Of a DNA stretch of 64,000 nt, positions 1-9,037 are shown piece after piece. A program made the translations under genes and the position numbers. Position 1 is the first letter of the stretch; each line of letters starts with the position of its first letter. Source of the stretch: Geodermatophilus saharensis (GTDB lineage Bacteria; Actinomycetota; Actinomycetes; Mycobacteriales; Geodermatophilaceae); NCBI RefSeq assembly GCF_900188205.1, contig NZ_FZOH01000002.1:744001-808000 (forward strand). The letters are read 5' to 3'. A model generated the notes under the pieces. It was not told where the DNA came from and made no database searches. It was given only the letters and a program-made list of their open reading frames with translations.

Positions 1-825
1 TGGGGGGCGCTGCTCTCCCCCACCTCGGCACTGCAGCTGGAGAACGACCTGCGGGCGTGGGCGCGAGCGCCCCGCCGTGCCTTCACGTGGGTGCGTCGCC
101 CATCCCGGGCCGGAGGGGGCCGCGGACCCGCGACCCGGTCCGCGGCGCGCCACCCGGGACCGGAACGGGTCCTCGCCGACGAGATCGTCCTGACCATCCG
201 GCAGGGCGTCGCGGAAGGCCGGCTCGCCGGTGGCGACCGCGTCACCGAGCGGTACCTGGCGGGCCGGCTGCGGACGACGCGAGGCCAGGTCAGGACGGCA
301 CTGCGGCTGCTGGAGAGGGACGGCCTGCTCACGATCACGACCGGGCACGCAGCGGTGGTCCCCGTCCTGACGACGAACGACGTCGTCGAGACGTACGCCG
401 CGCGCCGCGCGCTCGGGACCCTGGTCATCCGGGCCGCCGTCCGGTGGTCCCCGCAGGAGCGGCAGTCGGTCGAGGACGCGCTCGACGCCCTGGAGCGCTG
501 GGCCGCGACCGGCGACGTGCACCGGACCGGCGAGGCGGACATCGCCTTCCAGAACACCCTCGCCGAGGCCTCCGGCCTGGTGCGCATCGCGCCCATGCTC
601 GAGGTCCTGGCCGACCACCTGCGGATGTTCATCGCCGTGATGGGGCTCGACTACGCGTATCCGATCGACGCGATGGTGCGAGACGACCGCGCCATCTTCG
701 AGGCCATCGACGCCGGGGACGGCGAGGTCGCGGCAGAACGGTGGCGCGTCAAGATCGACGACGCCGCCGCCTACATGCTCCGACAGCTCTCCGCCACCAG
801 GTCGCGGCCGGCCAGGAGGCCCTGA
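1..825 (+). CDS. GntR-family (FCD-type) transcriptional regulator, 5' end outside window
   Basis: The reading frame is open from base 1 with strongly GC-rich third codon positions, so the gene probably begins upstream; a GTG at 91 is the alternative start (244 aa). The winged-helix DNA-binding region follows about 35 residues after that GTG (VTERYLAGRL, then a recognition helix in GQVRTALRLLERDGLL), and the rest is the all-helical FCD ligand-binding type (YAARRALGTLVIRAA, FQNTLAEASG, DDRAIFEAIDAGD). Residues before the GTG resemble the end of another FCD domain, so this may be the second half of a tandem GntR protein. It lies directly upstream of the betaine-type transporter operon and may regulate it. 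Confidence 0.75.
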   Translation, partial: WGALLSPTSALQLENDLRAWARAPRRAFTWVRRPSRAGGGRGPATRSAARHPGPERVLADEIVLTIRQGVAEGRLAGGDRVTERYLAGRLRTTRGQVRTALRLLERDGLLTITTGHAAVVPVLTTNDVVETYAARRALGTLVIRAAVRWSPQERQSVEDALDALERWAATGDVHRTGEADIAFQNTLAEASGLVRIAPMLEVLADHLRMFIAVMGLDYAYPIDAMVRDDRAIFEAIDAGDGEVAAERWRVKIDDAAAYMLRQLSATRSRPARRP

Positions 826-943
826 GCGGTCGAGGACGACCTGCGCGGCTGTCGCCGGCCGGTCCGGCACCCGGTGGGCGGGAGCACGGACCCTCGCCGA
901 GGCGCGAGAGCGGCGAGCCATTGACAGTGGTCCAGCTCACATT

Positions 944-978
944 GTTTCGTATGGCGCGACGGAAGCGCCCTGCGAAAC
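944..978 (+). promoter_or_regulatory. Inverted repeat upstream of the BCCT gene (candidate operator)
   Basis: Arms GTTTCGTATGGCGC (944-957) and GCGCCCTGCGAAAC (965-978) pair at 12 of 14 positions around a 7-base loop. It ends 12 bases before the ATG at 991 and sits just before the GAGAGG ribosome-binding site. A TTGACA hexamer lies at 921-926, without a convincing -10. It could be a binding site for one of the IclR or GntR regulators of this locus, or a hairpin in the 5' UTR. Confidence 0.5.
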
Positions 979-990
979 GAGAGGTGTCTC

Positions 991-2760
991 ATGAGCCCCC
1001 ACGGCCCCGAACACCCGAAGCGCCCCCGAGCCGCCGACGGCGACATGGCGGTCGAGGAGACGGTCGTCGTCCAGCACTTCGTCCACGCCGCGCCCGACGA
1101 CGACCGGACGCACCCGCGGGCCGCCGACGTCGACCAGCCGGTCGACCGGACCGTCTTCATCGCCGGCCTCGCCCTGACCCTGGCGTTCGTGCTGTGGGGT
1201 GTCCTCTCGCCGACCTCGTTGGCCACCGCGGCCTCGACGGTCCTGGCGAAGATGATCGACGCCACCGGCTGGGTGTACGTGCTCGTGACCGTCGGCTTCG
1301 TCGCGCTCATGCTGCTGCTCGCCCTCTCGCGCTACGGGCGGATCCGACTGGGCCGCGACGACGAGCGCCCGGAGTTCAGCACCGTCTCCTGGATCTCCAT
1401 GATGTTCGCCACCGGCATGGGCATCGGGCTGATCTTCTGGGGCGTCGCCGAGCCGCTGTCGCACCTGCTCACCCCGCCGCTGGACCTCGCCGAGCCCGCG
1501 ACGCCCGAGTCGGCCGAACTAGGCCTGGAGTACACGATCTTCCACTGGGGGCTGCACCCGTGGGCGCTGTACGGCGTCGTCGGGCTGGCCCTGGCCTATG
1601 CCACGTTCCGCAAGGGCCTGCCCAACCTGCTCAGCTCCATCGTGTTCCCCCGGAAGGACCCCTCGCACCCTGCCCGCCGGGCCGTCGACATCTTCGGGCT
1701 GTTCATCACCACGTTCGGGGCGGCCACGTCCCTGGGACTGGGCGCCCTCCAGATCAACAGCGGGCTGACGCGGGTCTTCGACGCCCCCCAGAGCAACACC
1801 GTCTGCATCGTGGTGATCGTCGTGCTGACCGCCCTGTTCGTGCTCTCCGCGGTCAGCGGAACCGAGCGGGGCGTCAAGTGGATGGCGAACATCAACGCCG
1901 GGCTGGCCGTCGGGGTGCTGGTCTTCGTGTTCGCCTTCGGGCCCACGATCTTCCTGATGAACACCCTCGTCGAGTCCTTCGGCGGCTACCTGGCCCAGTT
2001 CGTGCCCATGTCCTTCCGCACCGGCGCCGCCGGCGGCCGCGAGTGGCTCGCCGGCTGGACGATCTTCTACTGGGCGTGGTGGATGTCGTGGGCGCCGTTC
2101 GTGGGCACCTTCATGGCGCGGATCTCGCGAGGTCGGACCATCCGCGAGTTCGTGATCTGCGTGCTGATCGTCCCGACCCTCGTCAGCACCATCTGGTTCG
2201 TCGTGATGGGCGGCACCGCCATCCGGTTCCAGCTGACCGGGGTCACCGACATGGCCGGCTCGCTGGCCACGGGGGTCGAGAACACCCTGTTCACGATGCT
2301 CGACGCGATGCCGTTCTCGACCCTCACCGCGGTGCTCGTCGTCGTCTTGATCCTGCTGTTCTACGTCGCCGGAGCGGACGCGGCGTCCCTGGTGCTCGGG
2401 ATGCTCTCCCAGGGCGGCTCGCTCCACCCCCGGACCTGGCTGGTGGTGACGTGGGGATCGATGATCGGCGCGGTCGCGATCGCTCTGCTGCTCGCCGGTG
2501 GGCTGGACGCGATCCAGACCACGGTCATCGTGTTCGGCGTCCCGTTCCTGGTCGTCATGCTCGGGGTCTGTTACAGCCTGATCAAGCAACTGCGCGCTGA
2601 GCCGGTCGTCAGCACGGTCCCGCCCGGGGTCCGCACGGTCGTCGCGGGGATGCGATCGAACAGGGCCCAGCAACCGGACCCGTCCCAGCCGGCTCCGGCC
2701 GACCCGGGGAACGGTGCCCCGCCCACCCGCGAACCGACGGCGTCCCGGACACGGATCTGA
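991..2760 (+). CDS. BCCT-family betaine/carnitine/choline-type transporter
   Basis: A 589-aa integral membrane protein of the betaine-carnitine-choline transporter family, which imports quaternary ammonium or sulfonium compounds by ion coupling. The family signature MGIGLIFWGVAEP is at about residue 142 and the Trp-rich substrate region (FYWAWWMSWAPFVGTF followed by ISRGRTIREF) at about 355-385; about 12 hydrophobic segments are visible. The N-terminal ~50 residues are hydrophilic and acidic, the C-terminal tail proline- and charge-rich. The start is ATG with GAGAGG upstream. Next to enzymes resembling DddP, GbcA and GbcB, the likely substrate is glycine betaine, DMSP or a similar onium; sequence alone does not decide. 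Confidence 0.9.
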   Translation: MSPHGPEHPKRPRAADGDMAVEETVVVQHFVHAAPDDDRTHPRAADVDQPVDRTVFIAGLALTLAFVLWGVLSPTSLATAASTVLAKMIDATGWVYVLVTVGFVALMLLLALSRYGRIRLGRDDERPEFSTVSWISMMFATGMGIGLIFWGVAEPLSHLLTPPLDLAEPATPESAELGLEYTIFHWGLHPWALYGVVGLALAYATFRKGLPNLLSSIVFPRKDPSHPARRAVDIFGLFITTFGAATSLGLGALQINSGLTRVFDAPQSNTVCIVVIVVLTALFVLSAVSGTERGVKWMANINAGLAVGVLVFVFAFGPTIFLMNTLVESFGGYLAQFVPMSFRTGAAGGREWLAGWTIFYWAWWMSWAPFVGTFMARISRGRTIREFVICVLIVPTLVSTIWFVVMGGTAIRFQLTGVTDMAGSLATGVENTLFTMLDAMPFSTLTAVLVVVLILLFYVAGADAASLVLGMLSQGGSLHPRTWLVVTWGSMIGAVAIALLLAGGLDAIQTTVIVFGVPFLVVMLGVCYSLIKQLRAEPVVSTVPPGVRTVVAGMRSNRAQQPDPSQPAPADPGNGAPPTREPTASRTRI

Positions 2761-2804
2761 GGCACGGTGGACCCCCGCCACCCATCCCCCGTCCACGACC
2801 GCGC

Positions 2805-4082
2805 ATGACCCGGTCACCCGGCACGTCGTTCCCCCGGGCCGGCAGGCCCCGGTACGACGCGCCACGGTCGGTGGCGTCGGCCCGGACCCGCGAGGCACAG
2901 CCCGAGGTGAGCGCCGCACTGGTCCGCGGCGCCGTGGAACACGCGCTCGCCCGCACCCGCGACGCGCTGCGCCGCCACGACCTGGCAGCGGCCCTGCTCG
3001 TCGATCCCGTCAACATCCGGTACGTCTCCGGCACCTCCACCATGCCGGTCTGGACGCTGCACGTGATCGACCGCTACGTGCTGGTCCCGGCCGAGGGCGA
3101 GCCGATCCTGTGGGAGTACGCCTCGGCACCGGCCGAGCTGGTGTCCCCCCATCCGCACCTCGAGACACGGACGGCCACGAGCTGGTCGGTCTTCGGGTCC
3201 GCCGAGCGCGCCCGGGGCCGAGCCGAACGGTTCGCGGCAGAGGTGGTCGACGTCCTGCGCCAGCGCGGGATCCGGGACGCCCGGATCGGGGTGGACAGAC
3301 TCGACACGTACGGGTTCCTGGCACTCCAGGAGGCCGGCGTGCACCTCGCACCGGTGCAGCTGGCGATCGAACAGGCGCGCGCCCTGAAGGGAACGGCGGA
3401 GATTGAGCTCATCCGCCGATCGCTGCGCGCCTGCGACGCAGCGATCACCCACCTGCACCGGACCCTCCGGCCGGGCATGACCGAGAACGAGGCGTGGGCG
3501 GTGCTCACGGGGCGGGCGTTCGCCCTGGGTGGCGAGTACGTCGAGGCGCGCCTGCTGTCATCCGGACCGCGGACGAACCCCTGGTTCCGCGAGGCCGGCG
3601 ACCGCCGCATCGAACCCGGCGACCTCGTCGCCTTCGACACCGACCTCGTCGGCCCGGCCGGCTACCTCGCGGACGTGTCCCGCACGTACCTGGTCGCCGA
3701 CACGAGGCCCACCGCGCGACAGCAGCGGTTGTACGCGGATGCCGAGGCCTTCCTCGCGGAGATCATCGGTGAGCTGAAGCCGGGGGCGGCCTTCGACGAG
3801 GTGGGGGAACGACTCAGCCGTCGCCTCCCCCGCGCCTATCACCCGCAGCGGTACCCGTTCATCGCCCACGGCAGCGGGCTGAGCGACGAGTACCCGGCCA
3901 TCGTCTTCGAGGACCACCACGCCGGCCAGATCGAGGCCGGGATGGTGTTCAGCGTCGAGGCGTACGTGGGGATCGAGGGGGAGTCCGAGGGTCTCAAGCT
4001 GGAGGAGCAGGTCCTCGTGACCGAGGGCGGCGTGGAGCTGCTCAGCCACGCACCCCACGACGAGCGCCTGTCCGGCCTCTGA
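2805..4082 (+). CDS. M24-fold metalloenzyme resembling the DMSP lyase DddP
   Basis: A 425-aa protein with a creatinase-type N-terminal domain and a pita-bread M24 domain. The metal ligands do not have the normal aminopeptidase P spacing: they read D278, D280, D290 (in FDTDLVGPAGYLADVSRT), H355 (HGSGLSDEYP), E385 (FSVEAYVG) and E400 (LKLEEQVLVT). The D-x-D plus ten-residue spacing to the third Asp, and the gap of 15 between the two Glu, match what I recall for Ruegeria DddP (D295, D297, D307, H371, E406, E421), which cleaves DMSP to DMS and acrylate. It lies 44 bp after the BCCT gene. A Xaa-Pro peptidase, creatinase or betaine-related hydrolase remains possible. Confidence 0.75.
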   Translation: MTRSPGTSFPRAGRPRYDAPRSVASARTREAQPEVSAALVRGAVEHALARTRDALRRHDLAAALLVDPVNIRYVSGTSTMPVWTLHVIDRYVLVPAEGEPILWEYASAPAELVSPHPHLETRTATSWSVFGSAERARGRAERFAAEVVDVLRQRGIRDARIGVDRLDTYGFLALQEAGVHLAPVQLAIEQARALKGTAEIELIRRSLRACDAAITHLHRTLRPGMTENEAWAVLTGRAFALGGEYVEARLLSSGPRTNPWFREAGDRRIEPGDLVAFDTDLVGPAGYLADVSRTYLVADTRPTARQQRLYADAEAFLAEIIGELKPGAAFDEVGERLSRRLPRAYHPQRYPFIAHGSGLSDEYPAIVFEDHHAGQIEAGMVFSVEAYVGIEGESEGLKLEEQVLVTEGGVELLSHAPHDERLSGL

Positions 4083-4139
4083 CCGACTCTCTGACCGACT
4101 CCGCGCGCTGTTGACTCACGACGAGCCGGCGTGCTCCAC

Positions 4140-4168
4140 TCACTCAGTGAACACCCCCATCCACTGAG
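4140..4168 (+). promoter_or_regulatory. Palindrome and inverted repeat upstream of the Rieske oxygenase gene
   Basis: TCACTCAGTGA (4140-4150) is a perfect 5+1+5 palindrome, and CTCAGTG (4143-4149) is repeated inverted as CACTGAG (4162-4168). A TTGACT hexamer lies at 4111-4116. This is the only long gap inside the catabolic gene run (4083-4260), so an internal, regulated promoter is likely here. Confidence 0.4.
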
Positions 4169-4260
4169 CGGTGCCCAGGGTGCCGACGGGTGACCGATCA
4201 GGTCGACGCCGCACCTGCCCCGCGGTCGGCGAGCTCGTCACCTCCCACCAGGAGACGCAC

Positions 4261-5523
4261 ATGACCATGCAGCTGGAGCGCCCCACCGGACACGACCTGG
4301 TCGACCTGGTGGGACGACGCGTGCCCGGGTACAGCCTGGAAGCGCCCTTCTACACGAGCCAGGAGGTCTTCGACCTGGACGTGAGCGCGATCTTCGCCCG
4401 GCACTGGCTCTTCGCGGCCACAGAGGCAGAGCTCCCCGAACCGGGCGACTTCGTCACCGTCACGGTGGGCAGCTACTCCGTCATCATCGTCCGGGACGAC
4501 GACGAGGAGCTGCGCGCCTTCCACAACGTGTGCCGGCACCGGGGATCGCGACTGCTGGACGAGCCGCGGGGCAGCGTGGGGAACCTCGTCTGCCCGTACC
4601 ACCACTGGACCTACGGCGTCGACGGTCGACTGATGCACGCCGACAACCAGCCGGCCTCCTTCGACCGCAGCTGCTTCAGCCTCAGGCCGGTCCAGGTCCG
4701 CAGCATCAGCGGGCTCGTGTTCCTGTGCCTCGCCGACGACCCACCGGCCGACCTCGACGAGGTCGCCGCCCGCATCGAGCCGTACCTGGCCCCGTACGGC
4801 CTGCGCGAGGCGAAGGTCGCCCACCAGAGCGACATCGTCGAGGCCGGCAACTGGAAGCTCGTCATGGAGAACAACCGTGAGTGCTACCACTGCGACGGCC
4901 ACCCCGAGCTGGTGAGCGCCTACTTCCCCCTGTTCGGCTACACCGCCGAGGACGTCCCGCCGCGGCTGCGGCCGGCCTACCAGCGCTACGACGAGGCCGC
5001 CGCCGCTCTCCGGTCGGCGTGCGTCCGGCAGGGCTTCCCCATCGAGGGAGCTCGGGAACTCGACACCCGCGCCACGGGGTTCCAGCTCTCCCACGCCCCG
5101 CTCGACGGTGCCGGCAAGTCGTTCAACACCAACGGCGAGTCGGTGTGCCGCAGGCTCATGGGGGCCATGACCACGGACCGGTTCGGTGACCTGTCCCTGC
5201 ACATGCAGCCGAACTCGTGGTTCCACCTGCTGGCCGACCACGCGGTGGTGTTCTCCGTGCTGCCGCTCGGCCCGGACCGGACCTTCCTGCGGACGACCTG
5301 GCTGGTCCACCCGGACGCGGTGGAGGGCGTGGACTACGACGTGGCCACCCTGACCAGGGTCTGGCAGGCGACGAACCAGCAGGACGGGACCCTGGTGGCC
5401 CGCACCCAGAGGGGTGTCGAGGACCCCGGCTACCGGCCGGGCCCCTACTCGACGGTGGAGGGGGACGTCGATGCCTTCGTCACCTGGTACGTCTCCCGGC
5501 TGGCCGCTCACCTGTCCCGCTAG
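4261..5523 (+). CDS. gbcA: Rieske non-heme iron oxygenase, glycine betaine monooxygenase type
   Basis: A 420-aa alpha-subunit oxygenase. The Rieske [2Fe-2S] ligands are C91-x-H93 and C111-x2-H114 (NVCRHRGS, CPYHHWTYG). The mononuclear iron site is in MENNRECYHCDGHPEL, with histidines at 210 and 214; this phrase is typical of the GbcA/stachydrine/carnitine oxygenase branch that N-demethylates quaternary amines. ATG 4261 was chosen because AGGAG precedes it and the family N-terminus starts there. The reductase partner is encoded downstream at 6545, separated by an IclR gene. In this family the reaction is glycine betaine to dimethylglycine plus formaldehyde; another onium substrate is possible. 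Confidence 0.8.
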   Translation: MTMQLERPTGHDLVDLVGRRVPGYSLEAPFYTSQEVFDLDVSAIFARHWLFAATEAELPEPGDFVTVTVGSYSVIIVRDDDEELRAFHNVCRHRGSRLLDEPRGSVGNLVCPYHHWTYGVDGRLMHADNQPASFDRSCFSLRPVQVRSISGLVFLCLADDPPADLDEVAARIEPYLAPYGLREAKVAHQSDIVEAGNWKLVMENNRECYHCDGHPELVSAYFPLFGYTAEDVPPRLRPAYQRYDEAAAALRSACVRQGFPIEGARELDTRATGFQLSHAPLDGAGKSFNTNGESVCRRLMGAMTTDRFGDLSLHMQPNSWFHLLADHAVVFSVLPLGPDRTFLRTTWLVHPDAVEGVDYDVATLTRVWQATNQQDGTLVARTQRGVEDPGYRPGPYSTVEGDVDAFVTWYVSRLAAHLSR

Positions 5524-5565
5524 GACGCATCGACGGTCGAGGCCGCAGAACCGCAGAGGTGGAAC

Positions 5566-6423
5566 GTGGACGAGACGGAAGACCTGACGAGACCGTCGGC
5601 GCTGCCGGGCCCGGGACCTCGAGGCCGCACGAGGACCGGTGACGAAGGAGCCAAGCTCAACCAGTCGGTCAGGAAGGCCATCACCCTCCTCCGCGCGACG
5701 GCCGACGACCACAGGGCGAACGTCTCGTCGCTGGCCCGGGCTGCCGGGCTCCCGCGGGCCACGGCGCTCCGGATGATCCAGACGCTGGAACAGGAGGGCT
5801 TCCTCCTCCGGGTTGCCGGCGAGGACCGGGTGCTCCTGGGCCCGGAACTGCTGCGGCTGGCCCGGAGCACCGACGAGGGTCTCCTCCTCCTGGAGGCAGC
5901 TCGCCCGGTCCTCGGCGAGCTGGTGGCCGCGGTCAGGGAGACCGGGACGCTGAGCGTTGTGGCCCCCGACGGAGGACTGGACCTGGTGCACCAGGTCGAC
6001 GCACCCCACCATCTCCGACCGGGATCCTGGGTCGGACAGCGGTTCCCGCTGCACGCCAGCGCGAGCGGGAAGGTGCTGCTCGCCACGTTCGACGACGAGC
6101 AGCTCGACCGCTTCCTCCGCGAGCCGCTCGTGCGTCTCACCCCCTCGACCATCACCACGGCCGACGGGCTGCGCGGCGACCTCCACCGGGTCCGCGAGCG
6201 GGGACACGCCCTCTCCATGGACGAGGCGGAAGAAGGCCTGTCGGGCGTCGCGACGGGCGTCTACGGGCAGGCCGGCGAGCTCGTCGGCGTGCTCACCGTC
6301 AGCGGTCCCACGCAGCGACTCGACGGGCGCCGGGCGCGACGAGCGGCCGACCACCTGGCCCGCGCGGCCGGCCGCATCGAGTCGGCACTCCACCAGGGGA
6401 GGGAGCGCGCCCGGGCCCTCTGA
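5566..6423 (+). CDS. IclR-family transcriptional regulator
   Basis: A 285-aa protein with an N-terminal winged helix (SVRKAITLLRATADDH, then LARAAGLPRATALRMIQTLE) and a C-terminal GAF-like effector domain (GQRFPLHASASGKVLLATF, a hallmark of IclR, and the EEGLSGVATGVYGQAGELVG region). The GTG start leaves a 30-residue unstructured arginine-rich arm before the helix-turn-helix. It sits between the oxygenase and reductase genes in the same direction, so it most likely controls this catabolic operon. Confidence 0.85.
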   Translation: MDETEDLTRPSALPGPGPRGRTRTGDEGAKLNQSVRKAITLLRATADDHRANVSSLARAAGLPRATALRMIQTLEQEGFLLRVAGEDRVLLGPELLRLARSTDEGLLLLEAARPVLGELVAAVRETGTLSVVAPDGGLDLVHQVDAPHHLRPGSWVGQRFPLHASASGKVLLATFDDEQLDRFLREPLVRLTPSTITTADGLRGDLHRVRERGHALSMDEAEEGLSGVATGVYGQAGELVGVLTVSGPTQRLDGRRARRAADHLARAAGRIESALHQGRERARAL

Positions 6424-6544
6424 CCCGGCGCCGTGCGGACTCCTCCGCGCGGCGGCCCGACCCGGGCCTGCGCCCGACCCTGCCCACCCTGCCCGTCGCC
6501 GGCCGGCACCCGGTGCCCGAGCCCGCACGTCGAGAGGCTCTCCG

Positions 6545-7729
6545 ATGACCGCGTCTCCCAGCCCCGTGGCGGTACTGGATGCCGGCCCGCCTGCACCGCC
6601 CCCCGCCGGCGGGCACGCCGGCCTGACACCCCACCCGTCCGTGCTCCCGGTCTGGGGAGAGACCGACGACTCCACGCTGGTGTGCCGGCGGGTCCTCGAC
6701 GTCACCCACGACGTCAAGACGTTCCTGTTCGAGTCCGGGGATCCCGCGCTGTTCCACTACCACCCCGGCCAGTTCCTCACCCTGCGACTGCAGATCGGCG
6801 GCCGCGCGGTCGACCGGTGCTACACGATCTCCACGCCGCCCACGCGGCCCCACCTGATCGGGATCACGGTCAAGCGACAGCCCGGAGGGCTGGTCTCCAA
6901 CTGGCTGCACGACACCATGAGGCCCGGTCACCGCATCTCGGCCGACGGACCGTTCGGGCTCTTCTCGCCCGCCCAGCATCCGGCAGGCAAGTACCTGTTC
7001 CTGTCGGCGGGCAGCGGCGTCACCCCGCTCATGTCCATGACCCGCACGCTGTACGACCTCGGCGCGGACACCGACGTCCTGTTCGTGCACAGCGCGCGGA
7101 CGCCGTCGGACATCATCTTCCGGCGCGAGCTCGACGTGATGGCGAGCACGGCGCCCACCGTTCGCGTCGCCCACGTCTGCGAGCGGGACTCCCCGCGGGA
7201 GCCGTGGGTCGGGCTGCGGGGCTTCCTGAGCGGCGAGATGCTGCGCGTGCTGGCGCCCGACCTCCACGAGCGCGAGGTGTTCTGCTGCGGACCCACCCCG
7301 TACATGGCCGCGGTCCGGCACATGCTGGTCGCGGCGGGCTTCGACATGACGCGGTACCACGAGGAGTCCTTCTCCTTCGAGGAGCTCACGATGCGGGCGA
7401 CTCCCGCACCGGCCGACGCCGCCGGTACCGACGGGTCCCAGCCGGCGAGCGCTGGAGAGCAGACCGTCGCCTACTCCGTCGAGTTCGTCCGCAGCGGACG
7501 CACGTTCCGCTGCGGCGCCGACGAGAACGTCCTGGACGCCGCATACGCGGCCGGGTTGACCCCTCCCTCGTCCTGCGGTCAAGGCATGTGCGGCACCTGC
7601 AAGACGACCGTCCTCTCGGGCGCCGTGGACATGCAGCACCAGGGTGGGATCCGGCCGCGTGAGATCGCGCAGAACAAGCTGCTCATCTGCTGCTCGAAGC
7701 CGCTGAGCGACCTGCGGATCGACGCCTGA
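6545..7729 (+). CDS. gbcB: FNR-type oxidoreductase with C-terminal 2Fe-2S ferredoxin, GbcB-like
   Basis: A 394-aa electron-transfer subunit for the Rieske oxygenase. Order: FAD domain (RCYTISTPP at 91-99), NAD(P)H domain (FLSAGSGVTPLMSM and EVFCCGPTPYM) and a plant-type [2Fe-2S] domain with cysteines near 344, 349, 352 and 382 (SSCGQGMCGTCK ... LLICCSKP). The open frame runs further upstream, but ATG 6545 with GAGAGG before it gives the normal family length. Electrons pass from NADH through FAD and the ferredoxin centre to the oxygenase. Confidence 0.85.
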   Translation: MTASPSPVAVLDAGPPAPPPAGGHAGLTPHPSVLPVWGETDDSTLVCRRVLDVTHDVKTFLFESGDPALFHYHPGQFLTLRLQIGGRAVDRCYTISTPPTRPHLIGITVKRQPGGLVSNWLHDTMRPGHRISADGPFGLFSPAQHPAGKYLFLSAGSGVTPLMSMTRTLYDLGADTDVLFVHSARTPSDIIFRRELDVMASTAPTVRVAHVCERDSPREPWVGLRGFLSGEMLRVLAPDLHEREVFCCGPTPYMAAVRHMLVAAGFDMTRYHEESFSFEELTMRATPAPADAAGTDGSQPASAGEQTVAYSVEFVRSGRTFRCGADENVLDAAYAAGLTPPSSCGQGMCGTCKTTVLSGAVDMQHQGGIRPREIAQNKLLICCSKPLSDLRIDA

Positions 7730-7785
7730 CCCGCCCGTGCACGTCGTTGACCGGCCCAGCCTGCGACGGGCCCCGTGCCGCCCCG

Positions 7786-8568
7786 TCAGCCGCGCCTGGG
7801 ATGGCCGTTGCGCTGCGAGATCTCGTCGGCCGCCGCGAGGACGTGCTTGGCCAGGCCCGGGATCGTGTCCTCGTTGACCCGGAACGTGGGCCCGGAGACC
7901 GTGACGGCGGCGACCACACCGCCGTCGATGGAGCGGATCGGAGCCGCGATCGCCGCCAGGCCCACCTCGTGCTCCTCGCTGGTCGAGGCGTAGCCCCGGT
8001 CCCGGACGAGCCCGAGCTGCTCCTTGAGGACGATCGGGTCCACCACGGTGTGCGGGGTGAACCTCTCCAGGTCCTCGGCGAGCACGGCGTCCAGCTGCTC
8101 GGGCGGCATGTGCGCCAGGAACACCTTGCCGGCCGAGGTCGCGTGCATGGGGCTGCGCTGCCCCACCCAGTTCACGGTCGTCACTGCCGCGGCGCCGATC
8201 ACCTGGTCGACGCTCACGACCCACCGACCGTCGCGCACCGCCACGTTGACCGTCTCGCCCACCGTCTCGGCGAGCTCCCGGCAGACCGGGAGACCGAGCA
8301 GGGAGAGGCTGCCGGTCTTCGTCACTCCCGCAGCCAGCTGCACCACCCCGTAGCCGAGCTGGTACTTGCCGCGCTCAGCGTTCTGCTCGACCAATCCGCG
8401 CGCGTCCAGGGTGGCGAGCAGGCGGAACACGGTCGACTTGTGCAGTCCGAGCTCACCGGCGATCTCCGTGACGCTGGCGGCGCCATGGCGGGCGAGCACC
8501 TGCAGGATCGATATCGCCCGATCCACCGACTGCACCGAATTGTCCCGCCACGAGCGACTGTCCTGCAT
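7786..8568 (-). CDS. IclR-family transcriptional regulator, divergent to nothing and convergent with gbcB
   Basis: From ATG 8568 the product is 260 aa, the normal IclR length; a longer open frame reaches 8742 but its extra residues are arginine-rich and not family-like. Winged helix: SVDRAISILQVLARHGAASVTEIAGELGLHKSTVFRLLATL. Effector domain: VGQRSPMHATSAGKVFLAHM and the EEHEVGLAAIAAPIRS segment. It converges on gbcB with only 56 bases between the stop codons. A second IclR for the same cluster suggests that two different ligands are sensed. Confidence 0.85.
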   Translation of the reverse strand: MQDSRSWRDNSVQSVDRAISILQVLARHGAASVTEIAGELGLHKSTVFRLLATLDARGLVEQNAERGKYQLGYGVVQLAAGVTKTGSLSLLGLPVCRELAETVGETVNVAVRDGRWVVSVDQVIGAAAVTTVNWVGQRSPMHATSAGKVFLAHMPPEQLDAVLAEDLERFTPHTVVDPIVLKEQLGLVRDRGYASTSEEHEVGLAAIAAPIRSIDGGVVAAVTVSGPTFRVNEDTIPGLAKHVLAAADEISQRNGHPRRG

Positions 8569-8705
8569 GGCGGGAACGTAGTCGTAGCCCGGCCGTCGAG
8601 GCCACCGGCTGCGGACGAACGACACGACCGCACCGCCGGGCGCCCGCACAGCCTGGTCTGCGCACCGCCGGGTCCACGCCCCTCGCCGGCTGACCGCCGA
8701 GATCC

Positions 8706-8957
8706 GCGCCCGGCTCGTGCGCTTGGACGGTATCGAGGGCATCCACCGGCGCCGGTGGGGCGACTACGGCCACCGCACAGCGTCGTCGACGTCTGCACCC
8801 GCCGGGTCGTGGGCGGGGCGGCGGCCGACCACCTGCGCACCGAGCTGGTCGTCGACGCCGTCGGCATGGCGCTGTTCGCCCGCCAACCAGCGCCCGGGCT
8901 GGTGCACCACTCCCACCGCGGCAGGCCGTACACCGCCTGCGAGCTCGGCAAGACGCA
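8706..8957 (+). pseudogene. IS3-family orfB remnant
   Basis: The stretch is about 80% identical to parts of the IS3 orfB at 29570-29940: GIEGIHRRR, then after an internal deletion of about 140 bases VVDVCTRRVVGG, ADHLRTELVVDAVGMALFAR and APGLVHHSHRGRPYTACELGK. The second catalytic Asp of the DDE triad is His here (HHSHRG for HHSDRG), and the 3' third is missing. It is dead. Confidence 0.7.
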
Positions 8958-9037
8958 ACCTGTCGGTGTGGAGTGAGATCCGCGCGGTCTTCACGCCGTC
9001 TCTCTCCCGCTGTGGGACCGTCCGATGTCGGTCCTGG

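Noticed and set aside
4198-6717. Minus-strand open frame of 839 codons over gbcA and the IclR gene
   Set aside because: Antisense shadow of two well-recognised genes; no family content.
7765-7787. Possible terminator hairpin between gbcB and the convergent IclR gene
   Set aside because: Only a 6-bp stem with an 11-base loop and no T-run, partly inside the IclR stop; not convincing.
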